Source of the DNA: an uncultured Lachnospiraceae bacterium
GTDB lineage: Bacteria; Bacillota; Clostridia; Lachnospirales; Lachnospiraceae
DNA: 64,000 bases
NCBI GenBank assembly: GCA_910588845.1
Contig: CAJURU010000011.1
Coordinates: 30,849 to 94,848, forward strand
Direction: 5' to 3'
The first letter of the stretch is position 1. Each line of letters opens with the position of its first letter. Of this stretch, positions 17,929-26,009 are shown one piece after another. The notes under the pieces were generated by a model. It saw nothing but the letters and a program-made list of their open reading frames with translations. It did no database searches and was not told the DNA's origin. The translations under genes were made by a program, and so were the position numbers.

Positions 17929-18345
17929 ATGCAGGACAATAATTTTAACACAACCGTTCAATCCCTCTTTAAGGGAATGGACAGCTTCATCACAACAAAA
18001 ACTGTCATTGGGGAAGCCGTGCACATCGGCGATACGATTATTCTTCCTCTGATTGAGGTATCCTTCGGTGTGGGAGCCGGTGCGTTCAACCAGGAAAAGA
18101 AAAACAGCGCGGGAGGCGGCTTGGGTGGTAGAATTACGCCGAGTGCGGTGTTGGTAATCCAGAATGGCAACACGAAACTTGTAAACGTTAAGAATCAGGA
18201 CAGTATCACAAAAATCCTCGATATGGTTCCTGAGCTGGTGGATAAATTCACAAGCAAAAGCTCTGCGAAAAAATCATCTGAGGCAGAGGATGCCGCCAAA
18301 AAAGCTGCGGCGGACGACCTCTCAGAAAAATTGAATTTATCGTAA
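17929..18345 (+). CDS. gerW: GerW family sporulation protein (YtfJ)
   Basis: A 138-residue protein of the YtfJ/GerW family, needed for normal spore germination in Bacillus. The core is clear: an N-terminal helix (NNFNTTVQSLFKGMDSF), VIGEAVHIGDTIILPLIEVSFGV, a Gly-rich segment (AGGGLGGRITP) and a strand pair AVLVIQNGNTKLVNV. The C-terminus is Lys/Ala/Glu-rich. The start at 17929 gives 8-nt spacing from AGGAGG; the in-frame ATG at 17923 would leave only 2 nt. It is the last gene of the 16604-18345 unit, followed by an intrinsic terminator. Confidence 0.92.
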   Translation: MQDNNFNTTVQSLFKGMDSFITTKTVIGEAVHIGDTIILPLIEVSFGVGAGAFNQEKKNSAGGGLGGRITPSAVLVIQNGNTKLVNVKNQDSITKILDMVPELVDKFTSKSSAKKSSEAEDAAKKAAADDLSEKLNLS

Positions 18346-18401
18346 GATAAAAATCAAGGTGTCATTGTTGAATGTAATGAAATATGATGCATGAAGAAAC
18401 G

Positions 18402-18442
18402 AAACAGAGCATATATTAGTAATGATATATACTCTGTTTTTT
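18402..18442 (+). terminator. Intrinsic terminator after gerW
   Basis: ACAGAG-xATATAT pairs with ATATAT-xCTCTGT across a short loop, giving a stem of about 13 bp with one mismatch, followed directly by TTTTTT. It ends the gerW transcript. Confidence 0.75.
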
Positions 18443-18452
18443 CGGTGATGCC

Positions 18453-18590
18453 ATGAAACGACTGATAGGCTTTATTTTATTTTGGATTGCAGTAGGAATG
18501 GCGATCATGCTGTTTCTGCCGAATGAAGTGTTGGGGGTATTGGTAATTTTCGTATTGCTGTTGTTGGGATATAATTTATTCTGTTGTTAG
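18453..18590 (+). CDS. 45-residue membrane protein
   Basis: A small frame of 45 codons: MKRLIGFILFWIAVGMAIML at the N-terminus, the turn FLPNEVLG, then VLVIFVLLLLGYNLFCC. It is two hydrophobic helices joined by a Pro-Asn turn, consistent with a hairpin membrane protein. It begins 11 nt after the gerW terminator, with only a weak Shine-Dalgarno (GGTG) and no clear promoter of its own, so it may be reached by read-through. I recall similar short proteins in related clostridia but know no function. Support comes from the clean hydrophobic pattern and uninterrupted frame. Confidence 0.5.
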   Translation: MKRLIGFILFWIAVGMAIMLFLPNEVLGVLVIFVLLLLGYNLFCC

Positions 18591-18603
18591 CAGGAGCGGA
18601 ACT

Positions 18604-18644
18604 CTAAAAAAAGTGGCAGTTCATTGAATAACCAATGGACTGCC
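18604..18644 (-). terminator. Intrinsic terminator of rpmB
   Basis: The 12-bp stem GGCAGTTCATTG/CAATGGACTGCC (18615-18626 with 18633-18644, one G-U) has a 6-nt loop. On the minus strand it is followed by seven Ts (18604-18613 region), fitting termination of rpmB 22 nt after its stop. Confidence 0.8.
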
Positions 18645-18665
18645 CTGAATAAACTCCGTTATAAA

Positions 18666-18857
18666 CTAAGCTCTTTCTACTTTTCCGCTTCTTAAGCAGG
18701 AAGTACAAACATACATCTTCTTCGTGTTACTACTTCCAGCGACTTTACACCTTACGGACTTAATGTTAGATTTCCACATTTTATTTGTTCTTCTATGTGA
18801 ATGGCTGACATTTTTGCCGAAATGTGCACCTTTTCCACAAATGCTGCATTTTGCCAT
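18666..18857 (-). CDS. rpmB: 50S ribosomal protein L28
   Basis: A 63-residue L28. The start is placed at 18857 (MAKCSICGKG), where AGGAGG lies 7 nt upstream; a longer frame from 18911 has 18 extra residues foreign to L28. Two CxxC pairs (KCSICGK near the start, VCTSCLRSG near the end) make this the zinc-binding form of L28, whose cysteine-free paralogue in some bacteria replaces it under zinc limitation. The HSHRRTNKMW segment is typical. It has its own promoter and terminator and is divergent from yloU-fakA-recG, the same arrangement as in Bacillus subtilis. Confidence 0.96.
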   Translation of the reverse strand: MAKCSICGKGAHFGKNVSHSHRRTNKMWKSNIKSVRCKVAGSSNTKKMYVCTSCLRSGKVERA

Positions 18858-18920
18858 AATTGCACCTCCTTGCAACTTACTAAGCCCATATAGTTCAAAC
18901 CACAGGCTCACAACATGAAC

Positions 18921-18949
18921 ATTTTACCAGAAAGATTATTATATTGCAA
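18921..18949 (-). promoter_or_regulatory. Candidate sigma-A promoter of rpmB
   Basis: On the minus strand TTGCAA (18944-18949), 17 bp and TAAAAT (18921-18926). The 5' untranslated region to the rpmB start would be about 55 nt. Confidence 0.6.
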
Positions 18950-19009
18950 GTAAAAAATGATTTTTTTATAAAAAAGAAAATATATGTTTCTTTTTTGCCA
19001 AAAACAGGG

Positions 19010-19237
19010 TATAATATCCAAATAGCAATGAGCAGTGCCGGATTGACAGAAACAAATCTGAGTTGTGCTTGCACAAAAGCAGATTTGTTTTTGGCAAGCA
19101 GGGTAGGGCGAATGCCCTAGAGCCCAAAATCTAAAAGATTTTGGGCGTGCACTGCGAATGGTGCAGGCAGATCTGATTTTTAGAAGCAAATCTGAGTTGT
19201 GCTTGCACTGCACTGCGAACAATATGGAGGTTACAGT
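19010..19237 (+). promoter_or_regulatory. Structured repeat-containing leader upstream of yloU
   Basis: This occupies the gap between divergent rpmB and yloU. A TATAAT (19010-19015) without a good -35 could start a leader of about 215 nt. The leader holds: a terminator-like hairpin with an 11-bp perfect stem (19050-19060 with 19080-19090), an inner TTGTG/CACAA stem and a TTTTT end at 19092; a TAGGGC-GAAT-GCCCTA hairpin (19104-19119); and a perfect 10-bp stem GCCCAAAATC/GATTTTGGGC (19122-19131 with 19137-19146). The 22-bp word at 19053-19074 recurs exactly at 19187-19208, just before the yloU ribosome-binding site. It may be an attenuator or a repeated intergenic element. Confidence 0.5.
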
Positions 19238-19594
19238 ATGAAAGGACAATTGGAAACACGATATGGAAAAGTGTTGATTGATACAGACGTTATCGCAATA
19301 TATGCCGGTTCTGTTGCAGTGGAATGTTTCGGAATCGTCGGAATGGCTGCCGTAAATGTCAAGGACGGCATAGTGAGGCTCTTAAAGCGTGATTACCTGA
19401 ATCACGGAATCAATGTCAGCCTCAAAGATAATAAAATTCATTTAGATTTCCATGTGATTGTCTCGTATGGCGTAAGTATTTCCACTGTTTCTGATAACTT
19501 AATCAGTACGGTGAAATACCAGGTAGAAGAATTTACCGGTATGAAAATCGAAAAAATCAACATCTTCGTCGAAGGTGTGAGAGTGATTGATTAA
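19238..19594 (+). CDS. Asp23/Gls24 family envelope stress response protein (YloU)
   Basis: A 118-residue Asp23/Gls24 protein. It shows YGKVLIDTDVIAIYAGSVAVE, VVGMAAVN-like GIVGMAAVNVKDGIV, an LHFHVIVSYG-like core (HLDFHVIVSYGVSIS) and the C-terminal INIFVEGVRVID that is diagnostic of the YloU branch. The family is associated with the membrane and cell-envelope stress; yloU precedes the fatty-acid kinase gene in most Firmicutes, as here. The start at 19238 is chosen because GGAGG lies 8 nt upstream and the family starts here; the frame open from 19199 adds repeat-derived sequence. Confidence 0.93.
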   Translation: MKGQLETRYGKVLIDTDVIAIYAGSVAVECFGIVGMAAVNVKDGIVRLLKRDYLNHGINVSLKDNKIHLDFHVIVSYGVSISTVSDNLISTVKYQVEEFTGMKIEKINIFVEGVRVID

Positions 19595-19607
19595 GGAGGA
19601 CGTAAAA

Positions 19608-21311
19608 GTGGCGATTACTACAATAGATGCCCCCATGCTTTCCAAAATGTTTTTGGCGGGCGCAAAGAATCTGGAAGCAAAAAAAGAATGGATTAATGAA
19701 CTGAATGTGTTCCCAGTGCCGGATGGCGATACCGGAACAAATATGACAATGACGATTATGTCGGCGGCGGCAGAGGTGAGTAATCTCGGAGCGAACCCGG
19801 CCATGGCCGATTTAGCGAAAGCAATCTCTTCCGGCTCTCTCAGAGGCGCAAGGGGAAATTCAGGCGTTATTCTCTCTCAGTTGTTCCGCGGGTTTACCAG
19901 GGAAATTGGCAAATATCAGGAACTGGACACGATTGTTTTGAGCGATGCCTTTCAAAAGGCTGTAGAGACGGCTTATAAAGCAGTTATGAAACCCAAAGAG
20001 GGAACAATTCTCACTGTGGCTAAAGGCGCGGCGGACAAGGCCATGGAAATGATTGGCGAGACGGAAGATTTAACTGTATTTTTAGACGAGGTCATCAAAC
20101 ATGCTGATTATGTGCTGGGCAAGACGCCAGACATGCTCCCTGTATTAAAACAGGCAGGGGTTGTTGACTCCGGCGGACAAGGGCTCGTGACCGTGTTGAA
20201 AGGCGCCTATGACGCTCTGATGGGCAAAGGGATTGATTACACAATCGAACCGTCGGGGTCAACTGGCAGCGTGGTGAAGATTTCCCAGCAGGCAAAAGAG
20301 GATATCAAGTTTGGGTATTGTACGGAGTTTATCATTGTGCTCAACCAACCATTAAAAGAGAAAGAAGAAAATGAGTTCAAGGCTTTCCTGGATTCTATCG
20401 GTGATTCTATCGTAGTGGTTGCAGATGACGAGGTTACAAAAGTCCATGTACATACCAATGATCCTGGACTTGCCATTCAACGCGCGCTGACGTATGGTTC
20501 GCTGAGTAAAATCAAAATTGACAACATGCGTGAGGAGCATCAGGAGAAACTCATCAAAGATGCAGAGAAAGTTGCGGCGAAGCAGAAGGAAGAAGATAAT
20601 GCGAGACGTTCCAGACAGGATGCCATGGTAGAAAAAGAACAGCTTCCCAAGAAGGATATGGGGTTTGTCTCTGTCTCTATCGGAGAGGGGATCAATGAAA
20701 TATTTAAGGGCCTGGGCGCAGATTATATTATTGCCGGAGGACAGACCATGAACCCCAGCACAGAAGATGTGCTGAATGCTATTGAGGAAGTGAATGCAGA
20801 TAATATTTTTATTCTTCCAAATAATAAAAATATTATCCTGGCGGCAAATCAGGCGGCGTCTCTGATTGAAGAGAAAAATGTCTTTGTTATACCGACCAAA
20901 ACGGTGCCGCAGGGAATCACGGCCTTGATAAACTTTATGCCGGACAGTACAGCTGAGGAAAATGCGCATCGCATGACGGAGGAACTCGCCAATGTCAAGA
21001 GCGGGCAGGTGACTTATGCAGTGCGTGATACCTTGATTGATGATAAATCTATTAAACAGGGCGATTATATGGGAATTGGCGATAGCGGTATTCTCTCGGT
21101 AGGAGAAGATATGGAAGCCGTCACTAAGGATATGGTAGCAGAGATGGCAGATGAGGATTCTGCGATTATCAGCATTTACTATGGAGAAGAGGTTGCGGAG
21201 GCCGCAGCACAAAAGTTAGGTGCAGAAATTGAAGAACAATATCCTGACTGCGAAGTGGAAGTTCATTTTGGCGGTCAGCCAATCTATTACTATGTCATTT
21301 CTGTAGAATAA
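19608..21311 (+). CDS. fakA: DAK2 domain fatty acid kinase subunit FakA (YloV)
   Basis: A 567-residue protein with an N-terminal DhaL/DAK2 kinase domain (about 1-200; metal/ATP site FPVPDGDTGTNM and GARGNSGVILSQLFRGF), a middle domain and a C-terminal DegV-partner region. FakA phosphorylates fatty acids presented by a FakB (DegV) protein for phospholipid synthesis; no fakB is in this window. It starts at GTG 19608 with AAGGAGG 8 nt upstream; a TTG at 19587 inside the previous gene is less likely. It follows yloU by 13 nt and precedes recG by 13 nt, the conserved order. Confidence 0.94.
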   Translation: MAITTIDAPMLSKMFLAGAKNLEAKKEWINELNVFPVPDGDTGTNMTMTIMSAAAEVSNLGANPAMADLAKAISSGSLRGARGNSGVILSQLFRGFTREIGKYQELDTIVLSDAFQKAVETAYKAVMKPKEGTILTVAKGAADKAMEMIGETEDLTVFLDEVIKHADYVLGKTPDMLPVLKQAGVVDSGGQGLVTVLKGAYDALMGKGIDYTIEPSGSTGSVVKISQQAKEDIKFGYCTEFIIVLNQPLKEKEENEFKAFLDSIGDSIVVVADDEVTKVHVHTNDPGLAIQRALTYGSLSKIKIDNMREEHQEKLIKDAEKVAAKQKEEDNARRSRQDAMVEKEQLPKKDMGFVSVSIGEGINEIFKGLGADYIIAGGQTMNPSTEDVLNAIEEVNADNIFILPNNKNIILAANQAASLIEEKNVFVIPTKTVPQGITALINFMPDSTAEENAHRMTEELANVKSGQVTYAVRDTLIDDKSIKQGDYMGIGDSGILSVGEDMEAVTKDMVAEMADEDSAIISIYYGEEVAEAAAQKLGAEIEEQYPDCEVEVHFGGQPIYYYVISVE

Positions 21312-21324
21312 AAGGAGCTGTCCC

Positions 21325-23523
21325 ATGGATAAAACATCTTCTATCGGAGCAATAAAAGGGATTGGCGCGAAAACGGAACAGTTATTTCATAATCTGGGAG
21401 TATACACCATCGGTGATATACTCCTTCATTATCCCAAAGATTATGACAGGCTTCCGCCAATCACTCCCATAACCGAACTTCCATCGCTTTTCCAGCCTCA
21501 GATGTCCGCTCATCTTTTGGAGGAGCCGGACGGCGCCGGTACACAAAAGCATCTGGCGGAAATTACGGCCGCGGTTGCGGCAAAGGTTGACAAAGCCCCA
21601 TTTGTGCGGGCGTCAAGGAATATGCAGATTACGTCCTTAACGATACAAGAACAGAGTGTGAAGCTCGAACTAGTGTGGTTTCGTATGCCCTATCTGAGAA
21701 GTACCTTAAAAACAGGCCAATGGTTTATATTTCTTGGGAAAGTGACGCCAAAGGGTAAGTTTTTCCATATGGAACAGCCGCAAATCTATGCGCCCGAGAA
21801 ATACCAGTCCATGCAGAACTGTCTTTGGCCATGCTATCCGCTGACTGCCGGGCTTAAAAAGAATAAGCTTTCGCAGACGATCAGGCAGTCGTTGGAGGAA
21901 TTGGATTTGTCCGTGGATTATCTGCCGGAAGAAATCAGAACGCGCCATGGGCTGGCTGAGTATAATTATGCGATAGAAAATATTCATTTCCCTGAAAATG
22001 AAACGGCGTTGGAGGAGGCGCGAAAGCGTCTGATATTTGATGAATTTTTTAAATTTATCTTATCTGCCGGTATGCAGAAGGAGCAGATGGAGGAGGTTAA
22101 GAACACCTTTACGTTTCCACCGTTGGCCGGCGCGTCTATGAAGACGCAATTATCTGATAAACAGGCGAACGCAGATGCAGAACAGACGGTTCCCCTCTGG
22201 GCAGACCAGGTTATGGCGAGACTTCCTTATCAACTGACACAGGCGCAGAAACGGACATTGCAGGAAATACGCCTGGATTTGCGCGGAAGGAAAATCATGC
22301 AGCGTCTCGTGCAGGGAGACGTAGGGTCTGGCAAGACAATTATCGCATTTTTGTCCATGCTCGATGCTGCCCAGGCAGGATATCAGTCCGCCCTAATGGC
22401 GCCGACAGAAGTGCTTGCCATGCAGCACTACCAGAATTTCGTGGAAATGTGTGAGATACATAATCTTAATATACCCGTGATTCTCCTGACTGGTTCATTG
22501 ACAGCAAAGGAGAAACGCCGCGCCTATGAGAGGATGCAGCTATACCATAATGCCATGGTGATTGGCACACATGCGCTAATACAGGAGCGCGCCCTTTATG
22601 ACAATCTTGCGCTTGTCATCACCGATGAACAGCATCGCTTTGGCGTGAAACAGCGGGAAAGTTTATTCTTAAAGGGCGGACAGCCCCATGTGCTGGTGAT
22701 GAGCGCAACGCCAATTCCCCGCACGCTTGCCATTATTCTGTATGGGGACTTGGACATTTCCGTGATTGACGAGGTGCCGGCAAAGAGGCTGCCCATCAAG
22801 AGCTGTGTGGTGGGAAAGAAAGCGCGCAATACGTCTTACGAATTCTTGCGCAAAGAGATTGCAAAAGGCCGCCAGGCGTATGTGATTTGTCCTCTGGTAG
22901 AGGAGAGTGAAGGGTTAGAGGCGGAAAATGTCACAGAATATGCCGAAAAGTTAAGACGGCAGATGCCGGCGGAAATCGTCGTCGAATGCCTCCATGGCAA
23001 GATGAAATCAGGCAGGAAAAACCTTATCATGGAGCAGTTTGCACGCAATGAGATTCAAATTCTAGTATCAACCACAGTCATCGAAGTAGGCGTCAATGTG
23101 CCCAATGCCACGGTGATGATGATTGAAGATGCGCAGAGGTTCGGACTTGCCCAACTCCATCAGCTTCGCGGCAGAGTGGGCAGAGGCATTGAGCAGTCCT
23201 TTTGCATCATGGTCAACACTACGGATTCAGACAAAGCGAAAAAACGTCTGGAAATTTTAAACAAATCCAATGACGGTTTCTTTATCGCAGGAGAGGATTT
23301 GAAGTTGCGCGGTCCCGGAGATTTTTTCGGCATCCGCCAGAGCGGTTTGCTGGAATTTCGGTTGGGAGATATTTACCAGAATGCAGATTTGTTGAAAAAA
23401 GCTTCTGAGGAGGCAAACCTTTTGCTTGCGGAGGATAGGAAACTGCAAGAGCCGGAGCATGAAAAAGTTCGCGCGGAAATCAGCTATTACCTCGACCGGC
23501 AGGCAGAGATTGTAAATTTATAA
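21325..23523 (+). CDS. recG: ATP-dependent DNA helicase RecG
   Basis: A 732-residue RecG, which remodels stalled replication forks and branched DNA. The N-terminal HhH-like start (GAIKGIGAKTEQLFHNLGV), a wedge/OB domain, Walker A GDVGSGKT at about 330-337, DEQHRFG (DEAD-box equivalent), motif III MSATPIPRTLA, motifs V-VI (STTVIEVGVNVPNA, HQLRGRVGRG) and the C-terminal TRG motif region (GPGDFFGIRQSG) are all present. There is an insert of about 25 residues in the wedge domain (EEPDGAGTQKH). It is the last gene of the yloU-fakA-recG unit and ends 50 bp before a strong terminator. Confidence 0.97.
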   Translation: MDKTSSIGAIKGIGAKTEQLFHNLGVYTIGDILLHYPKDYDRLPPITPITELPSLFQPQMSAHLLEEPDGAGTQKHLAEITAAVAAKVDKAPFVRASRNMQITSLTIQEQSVKLELVWFRMPYLRSTLKTGQWFIFLGKVTPKGKFFHMEQPQIYAPEKYQSMQNCLWPCYPLTAGLKKNKLSQTIRQSLEELDLSVDYLPEEIRTRHGLAEYNYAIENIHFPENETALEEARKRLIFDEFFKFILSAGMQKEQMEEVKNTFTFPPLAGASMKTQLSDKQANADAEQTVPLWADQVMARLPYQLTQAQKRTLQEIRLDLRGRKIMQRLVQGDVGSGKTIIAFLSMLDAAQAGYQSALMAPTEVLAMQHYQNFVEMCEIHNLNIPVILLTGSLTAKEKRRAYERMQLYHNAMVIGTHALIQERALYDNLALVITDEQHRFGVKQRESLFLKGGQPHVLVMSATPIPRTLAIILYGDLDISVIDEVPAKRLPIKSCVVGKKARNTSYEFLRKEIAKGRQAYVICPLVEESEGLEAENVTEYAEKLRRQMPAEIVVECLHGKMKSGRKNLIMEQFARNEIQILVSTTVIEVGVNVPNATVMMIEDAQRFGLAQLHQLRGRVGRGIEQSFCIMVNTTDSDKAKKRLEILNKSNDGFFIAGEDLKLRGPGDFFGIRQSGLLEFRLGDIYQNADLLKKASEEANLLLAEDRKLQEPEHEKVRAEISYYLDRQAEIVNL

Positions 23524-23576
23524 GGGACGAAAGCGGGAGTAGGCACTTTCATTCCCTAGTGCGGTCGCATAGTATG

Positions 23577-23610
23577 AAAAAGGGAGACGCGATTTTGGCG
23601 TCTCCCTTTT
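23577..23610 (+). terminator. Bidirectional intrinsic terminator between recG and the SASP gene
   Basis: A 13-bp perfect stem (AAAAGGGAGACGC at 23578-23590 with GCGTCTCCCTTTT at 23598-23610) with a 7-nt loop. The A/T ends give a T-run on both strands, so it can end recG (plus) and the convergent spore-protein gene (minus). Confidence 0.85.
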
Positions 23611-23672
23611 CCATCATCCCTTTTTGAAAAGCATTTCTGTTTTCCTATGGGACGTCTTTATGCTGTGTTCTC

Positions 23673-23876
23673 TTACTTACCAGCCATCTGTCTTTCCTGG
23701 GCCTCGATCATTTTCTTCACCATATAGCCGCCGACAGAACCATTCTGCCTGGAGGTTAAGTCTCCGTTATAACCGTTTTTCAAAGGAACTCCAATTTCGT
23801 TTGCAACTTCAAACTTGAACTTGTCCAATGCGCCTTGTGCTTCTGCAACTACTGCCTTGTTAGATGAATTTGACAT
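23673..23876 (-). CDS. Alpha/beta-type small acid-soluble spore protein
   Basis: A 67-residue SASP. These proteins coat and protect DNA in the dormant spore and are degraded by the GPR protease on germination. The two signature segments are present: FEVANEIGVPL (containing the GPR-cleavage region) and NGDLTSRQNGSVGGYMVKKMI. This is the clearest evidence that the organism forms endospores. AGGAGG lies about 8 nt upstream of the ATG on the minus strand. Expression in the forespore from a sigma-G promoter is expected for the family, but I could not pick out convincing -35/-10 elements. Confidence 0.97.
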   Translation of the reverse strand: MSNSSNKAVVAEAQGALDKFKFEVANEIGVPLKNGYNGDLTSRQNGSVGGYMVKKMIEAQERQMAGK

Positions 23877-24114
23877 ATCGTTTCCCTCCTGTTGTCTTTC
23901 GTATCACGCAGATTTTGTCCGCAAAACATTGCGGCGCGTGAGTAATTTGTAACCAGATGTTCTGTGTTGTTTACCAGCCGGTTACAGTGATATTATATGC
24001 AGTACAGAAGGGAATAGACATGCAGTTCTTTCCGTTTTTTACAGAATTTAGAAATTTTGTGGGTTTATCTTTTGATTTACAACGCCAACCATATCCGGGA
24101 AAATTCTATAACGG

Positions 24115-25854
24115 CTATTCCGTAAGCAGCGTCAATCCACGAATATCAGGCGTTGCTACGAGGGAGTAATTCGTATAGTAGACAACAAATCCCGGTTTGC
24201 TGCCGTTGGGTTTTTTGACGTTTTTCTTTTGTAAATAGTCAATTTCTACCTTCTCATTGTCCCGTCCTTTAGAATAATAAGCGGCTAGGCATCCGGCTTC
24301 CTCAAACGCGCGGTCGGGCAGTTCTTCTCCGTTCGTCTTGACGATGACGTGGGAACCAGGCATTCCCTTGGCATGGAACCACCAATCGTTTCCAGTGGCA
24401 AACTTGAAGGTTAATTCATCATTCTGGAAATTATTCTTCCCTATATAAATATGAAACCCATCTGAGGAGAGATAATGGAAGGGCTTGCTCTTAATTTTTA
24501 CTTTTTTGCCATTGTGTTTCTTCTTAATATATCCGAACTGTGTAAGTTCTTCTTTGATCTGCGTCAAATCCTCCTCAGAAACCGCAATGTCCAGGGAAGT
24601 GGAAATAGATTCCAGATGTACGATTTCTTCGTGCGTTTCCTGGATCAAATCCGTCAACGCCTCGTATGTGCGTTTGAGCTTATTATAGCGGTCAAAATAT
24701 TTCTGGGCATTTTCCTGGGGCGTAAGCTGTGTATCCAGCGGAATCGTAATCTCTTTATTGGTGTAGTAATTGAGGGCGGTGAGGCTCTTTGCGCCTTCCT
24801 CCAGTCCATAACCGTATGTGTTGATGAGCTCGCCGTATACTTTATATTTGTCGCGCTTTTCCGTGTCTTGGAGCTGCTTTAGCTGCAAATCATATTTTTT
24901 GCGACTGCGGTCCAAAATTGTGCCTGCCACTTTGCGCAAATCCACGGATTTCTGGCGGATGCGCGTATAGACGCTTTTGTCCGCATAAAAACTTTCCAAT
25001 ACCTGGGATATGCCGGAAAAGTTTATGACGTCCATATCTTCGTATTGTGTGAGGGTAACGGCGGCAAAATCTATGGGTTCTTTGCCGTTTTTTACAATGT
25101 TTGGGGCAAATTGTCCCGCTCTTATATCATCCATCAGCCAGAGAAAATGATGGCTGAGGTGGAGCCGTTCTTCCTCTGACAATGCCGCAGCCGGAAGGTC
25201 GCCGTCTAAACCTGCGCGATGACAAAGCTCAGAGGCGATGACCGGGCTGATGCCGGTGTAAGTCGTATAAATGCTCTTTTGCAAGCTCTGGGGCTTTGCA
25301 AACACTTTTTGCAGAAATTCTTGCCCGGAGGCGTCTAAGGGATTAAATTTTTCCTGCGTCTCGGGGATAAAATACATCCTTCCCGGCAGGACTTCCCGGA
25401 CGGAGCTGACTTGCGCGGGAATATGTTTGATACTGTCAATAATTTTCCCATCTTCGCCGCAGAATATAATATTGCTGTGTTTGCCCATAATCTCTACGAT
25501 GAGCTGTTTGCGGCAGAGATCGCCTAATTCATTGAGATGTTCTATTTCAAAATTGATGATGCGTTCCATTTGCGGCTGCCAGATTTTTGTGATCCTGCCG
25601 TTGGCAATATGTTTTCGCAAAAGCATACAGAAGTTGGGCGCCGTCATGGGGCTTTGCTTATTTTCTGTGGTGAGGTAAACCAGCGGCAGAGATGCGCTGG
25701 CGGATAGAAGCAGGCGTACTTGTCCGCTGCCTCCCTTTATTGTCAGCAGCAGCTCGTCGTTTTCCGGCTGCGCGATTTTGCTGATCCTGCCGTTTAATAC
25801 GTTTTCATTTAATTCTCTTACGAGATTTGCAATCACAATTCCATCAAAAGCCAT
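24115..25854 (-). CDS. rqcH: Rqc2/RqcH homologue (NFACT protein)
   Basis: A 579-residue NFACT-family protein. RqcH binds split 50S subunits carrying stalled nascent chains and adds C-terminal alanine tails that mark them for degradation; older annotation calls the family fibronectin-binding protein. The NFACT-N domain begins MAFDGIVIANLVRELN with the MLLRKH segment, followed by helix-hairpin-helix and a long coiled coil (about 340-440), and the NFACT-R domain with GNDWWFHAKGMPGSHVIVK at about 498-516. The Shine-Dalgarno AAAGGAG is 9 nt upstream. It is transcribed divergently from yicC. Confidence 0.94.
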   Translation of the reverse strand: MAFDGIVIANLVRELNENVLNGRISKIAQPENDELLLTIKGGSGQVRLLLSASASLPLVYLTTENKQSPMTAPNFCMLLRKHIANGRITKIWQPQMERIINFEIEHLNELGDLCRKQLIVEIMGKHSNIIFCGEDGKIIDSIKHIPAQVSSVREVLPGRMYFIPETQEKFNPLDASGQEFLQKVFAKPQSLQKSIYTTYTGISPVIASELCHRAGLDGDLPAAALSEEERLHLSHHFLWLMDDIRAGQFAPNIVKNGKEPIDFAAVTLTQYEDMDVINFSGISQVLESFYADKSVYTRIRQKSVDLRKVAGTILDRSRKKYDLQLKQLQDTEKRDKYKVYGELINTYGYGLEEGAKSLTALNYYTNKEITIPLDTQLTPQENAQKYFDRYNKLKRTYEALTDLIQETHEEIVHLESISTSLDIAVSEEDLTQIKEELTQFGYIKKKHNGKKVKIKSKPFHYLSSDGFHIYIGKNNFQNDELTFKFATGNDWWFHAKGMPGSHVIVKTNGEELPDRAFEEAGCLAAYYSKGRDNEKVEIDYLQKKNVKKPNGSKPGFVVYYTNYSLVATPDIRGLTLLTE

Positions 25855-25944
25855 AACCGTGTATCTCCTTTCGGTAGTTTGTTACGTGACACTATCTCAT
25901 AGTATATACCAACTTTCGCCAATAGAAAACAATAAAAAGAAAAT

Positions 25945-25973
25945 TTGACTATTTCTGGAAACTGTTTTATAAT
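25945..25973 (+). promoter_or_regulatory. Sigma-A promoter of the yicC-gmk-rpoZ operon
   Basis: TTGACT (25945-25950), a 17-bp spacer and a perfect TATAAT (25968-25973), 36 bp before the yicC start. This is one of the best promoter matches in the window. Confidence 0.75.
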
Positions 25974-26009
25974 ACATTTATCTATGCATATGAAAGTAGG
26001 ATGTTATTG

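Noticed and set aside
20352..21212. 286-codon open frame on the minus strand
   Set aside because: It is antisense to fakA, whose frame has clear family motifs; the translation is rich in His/Ile with no recognisable fold.
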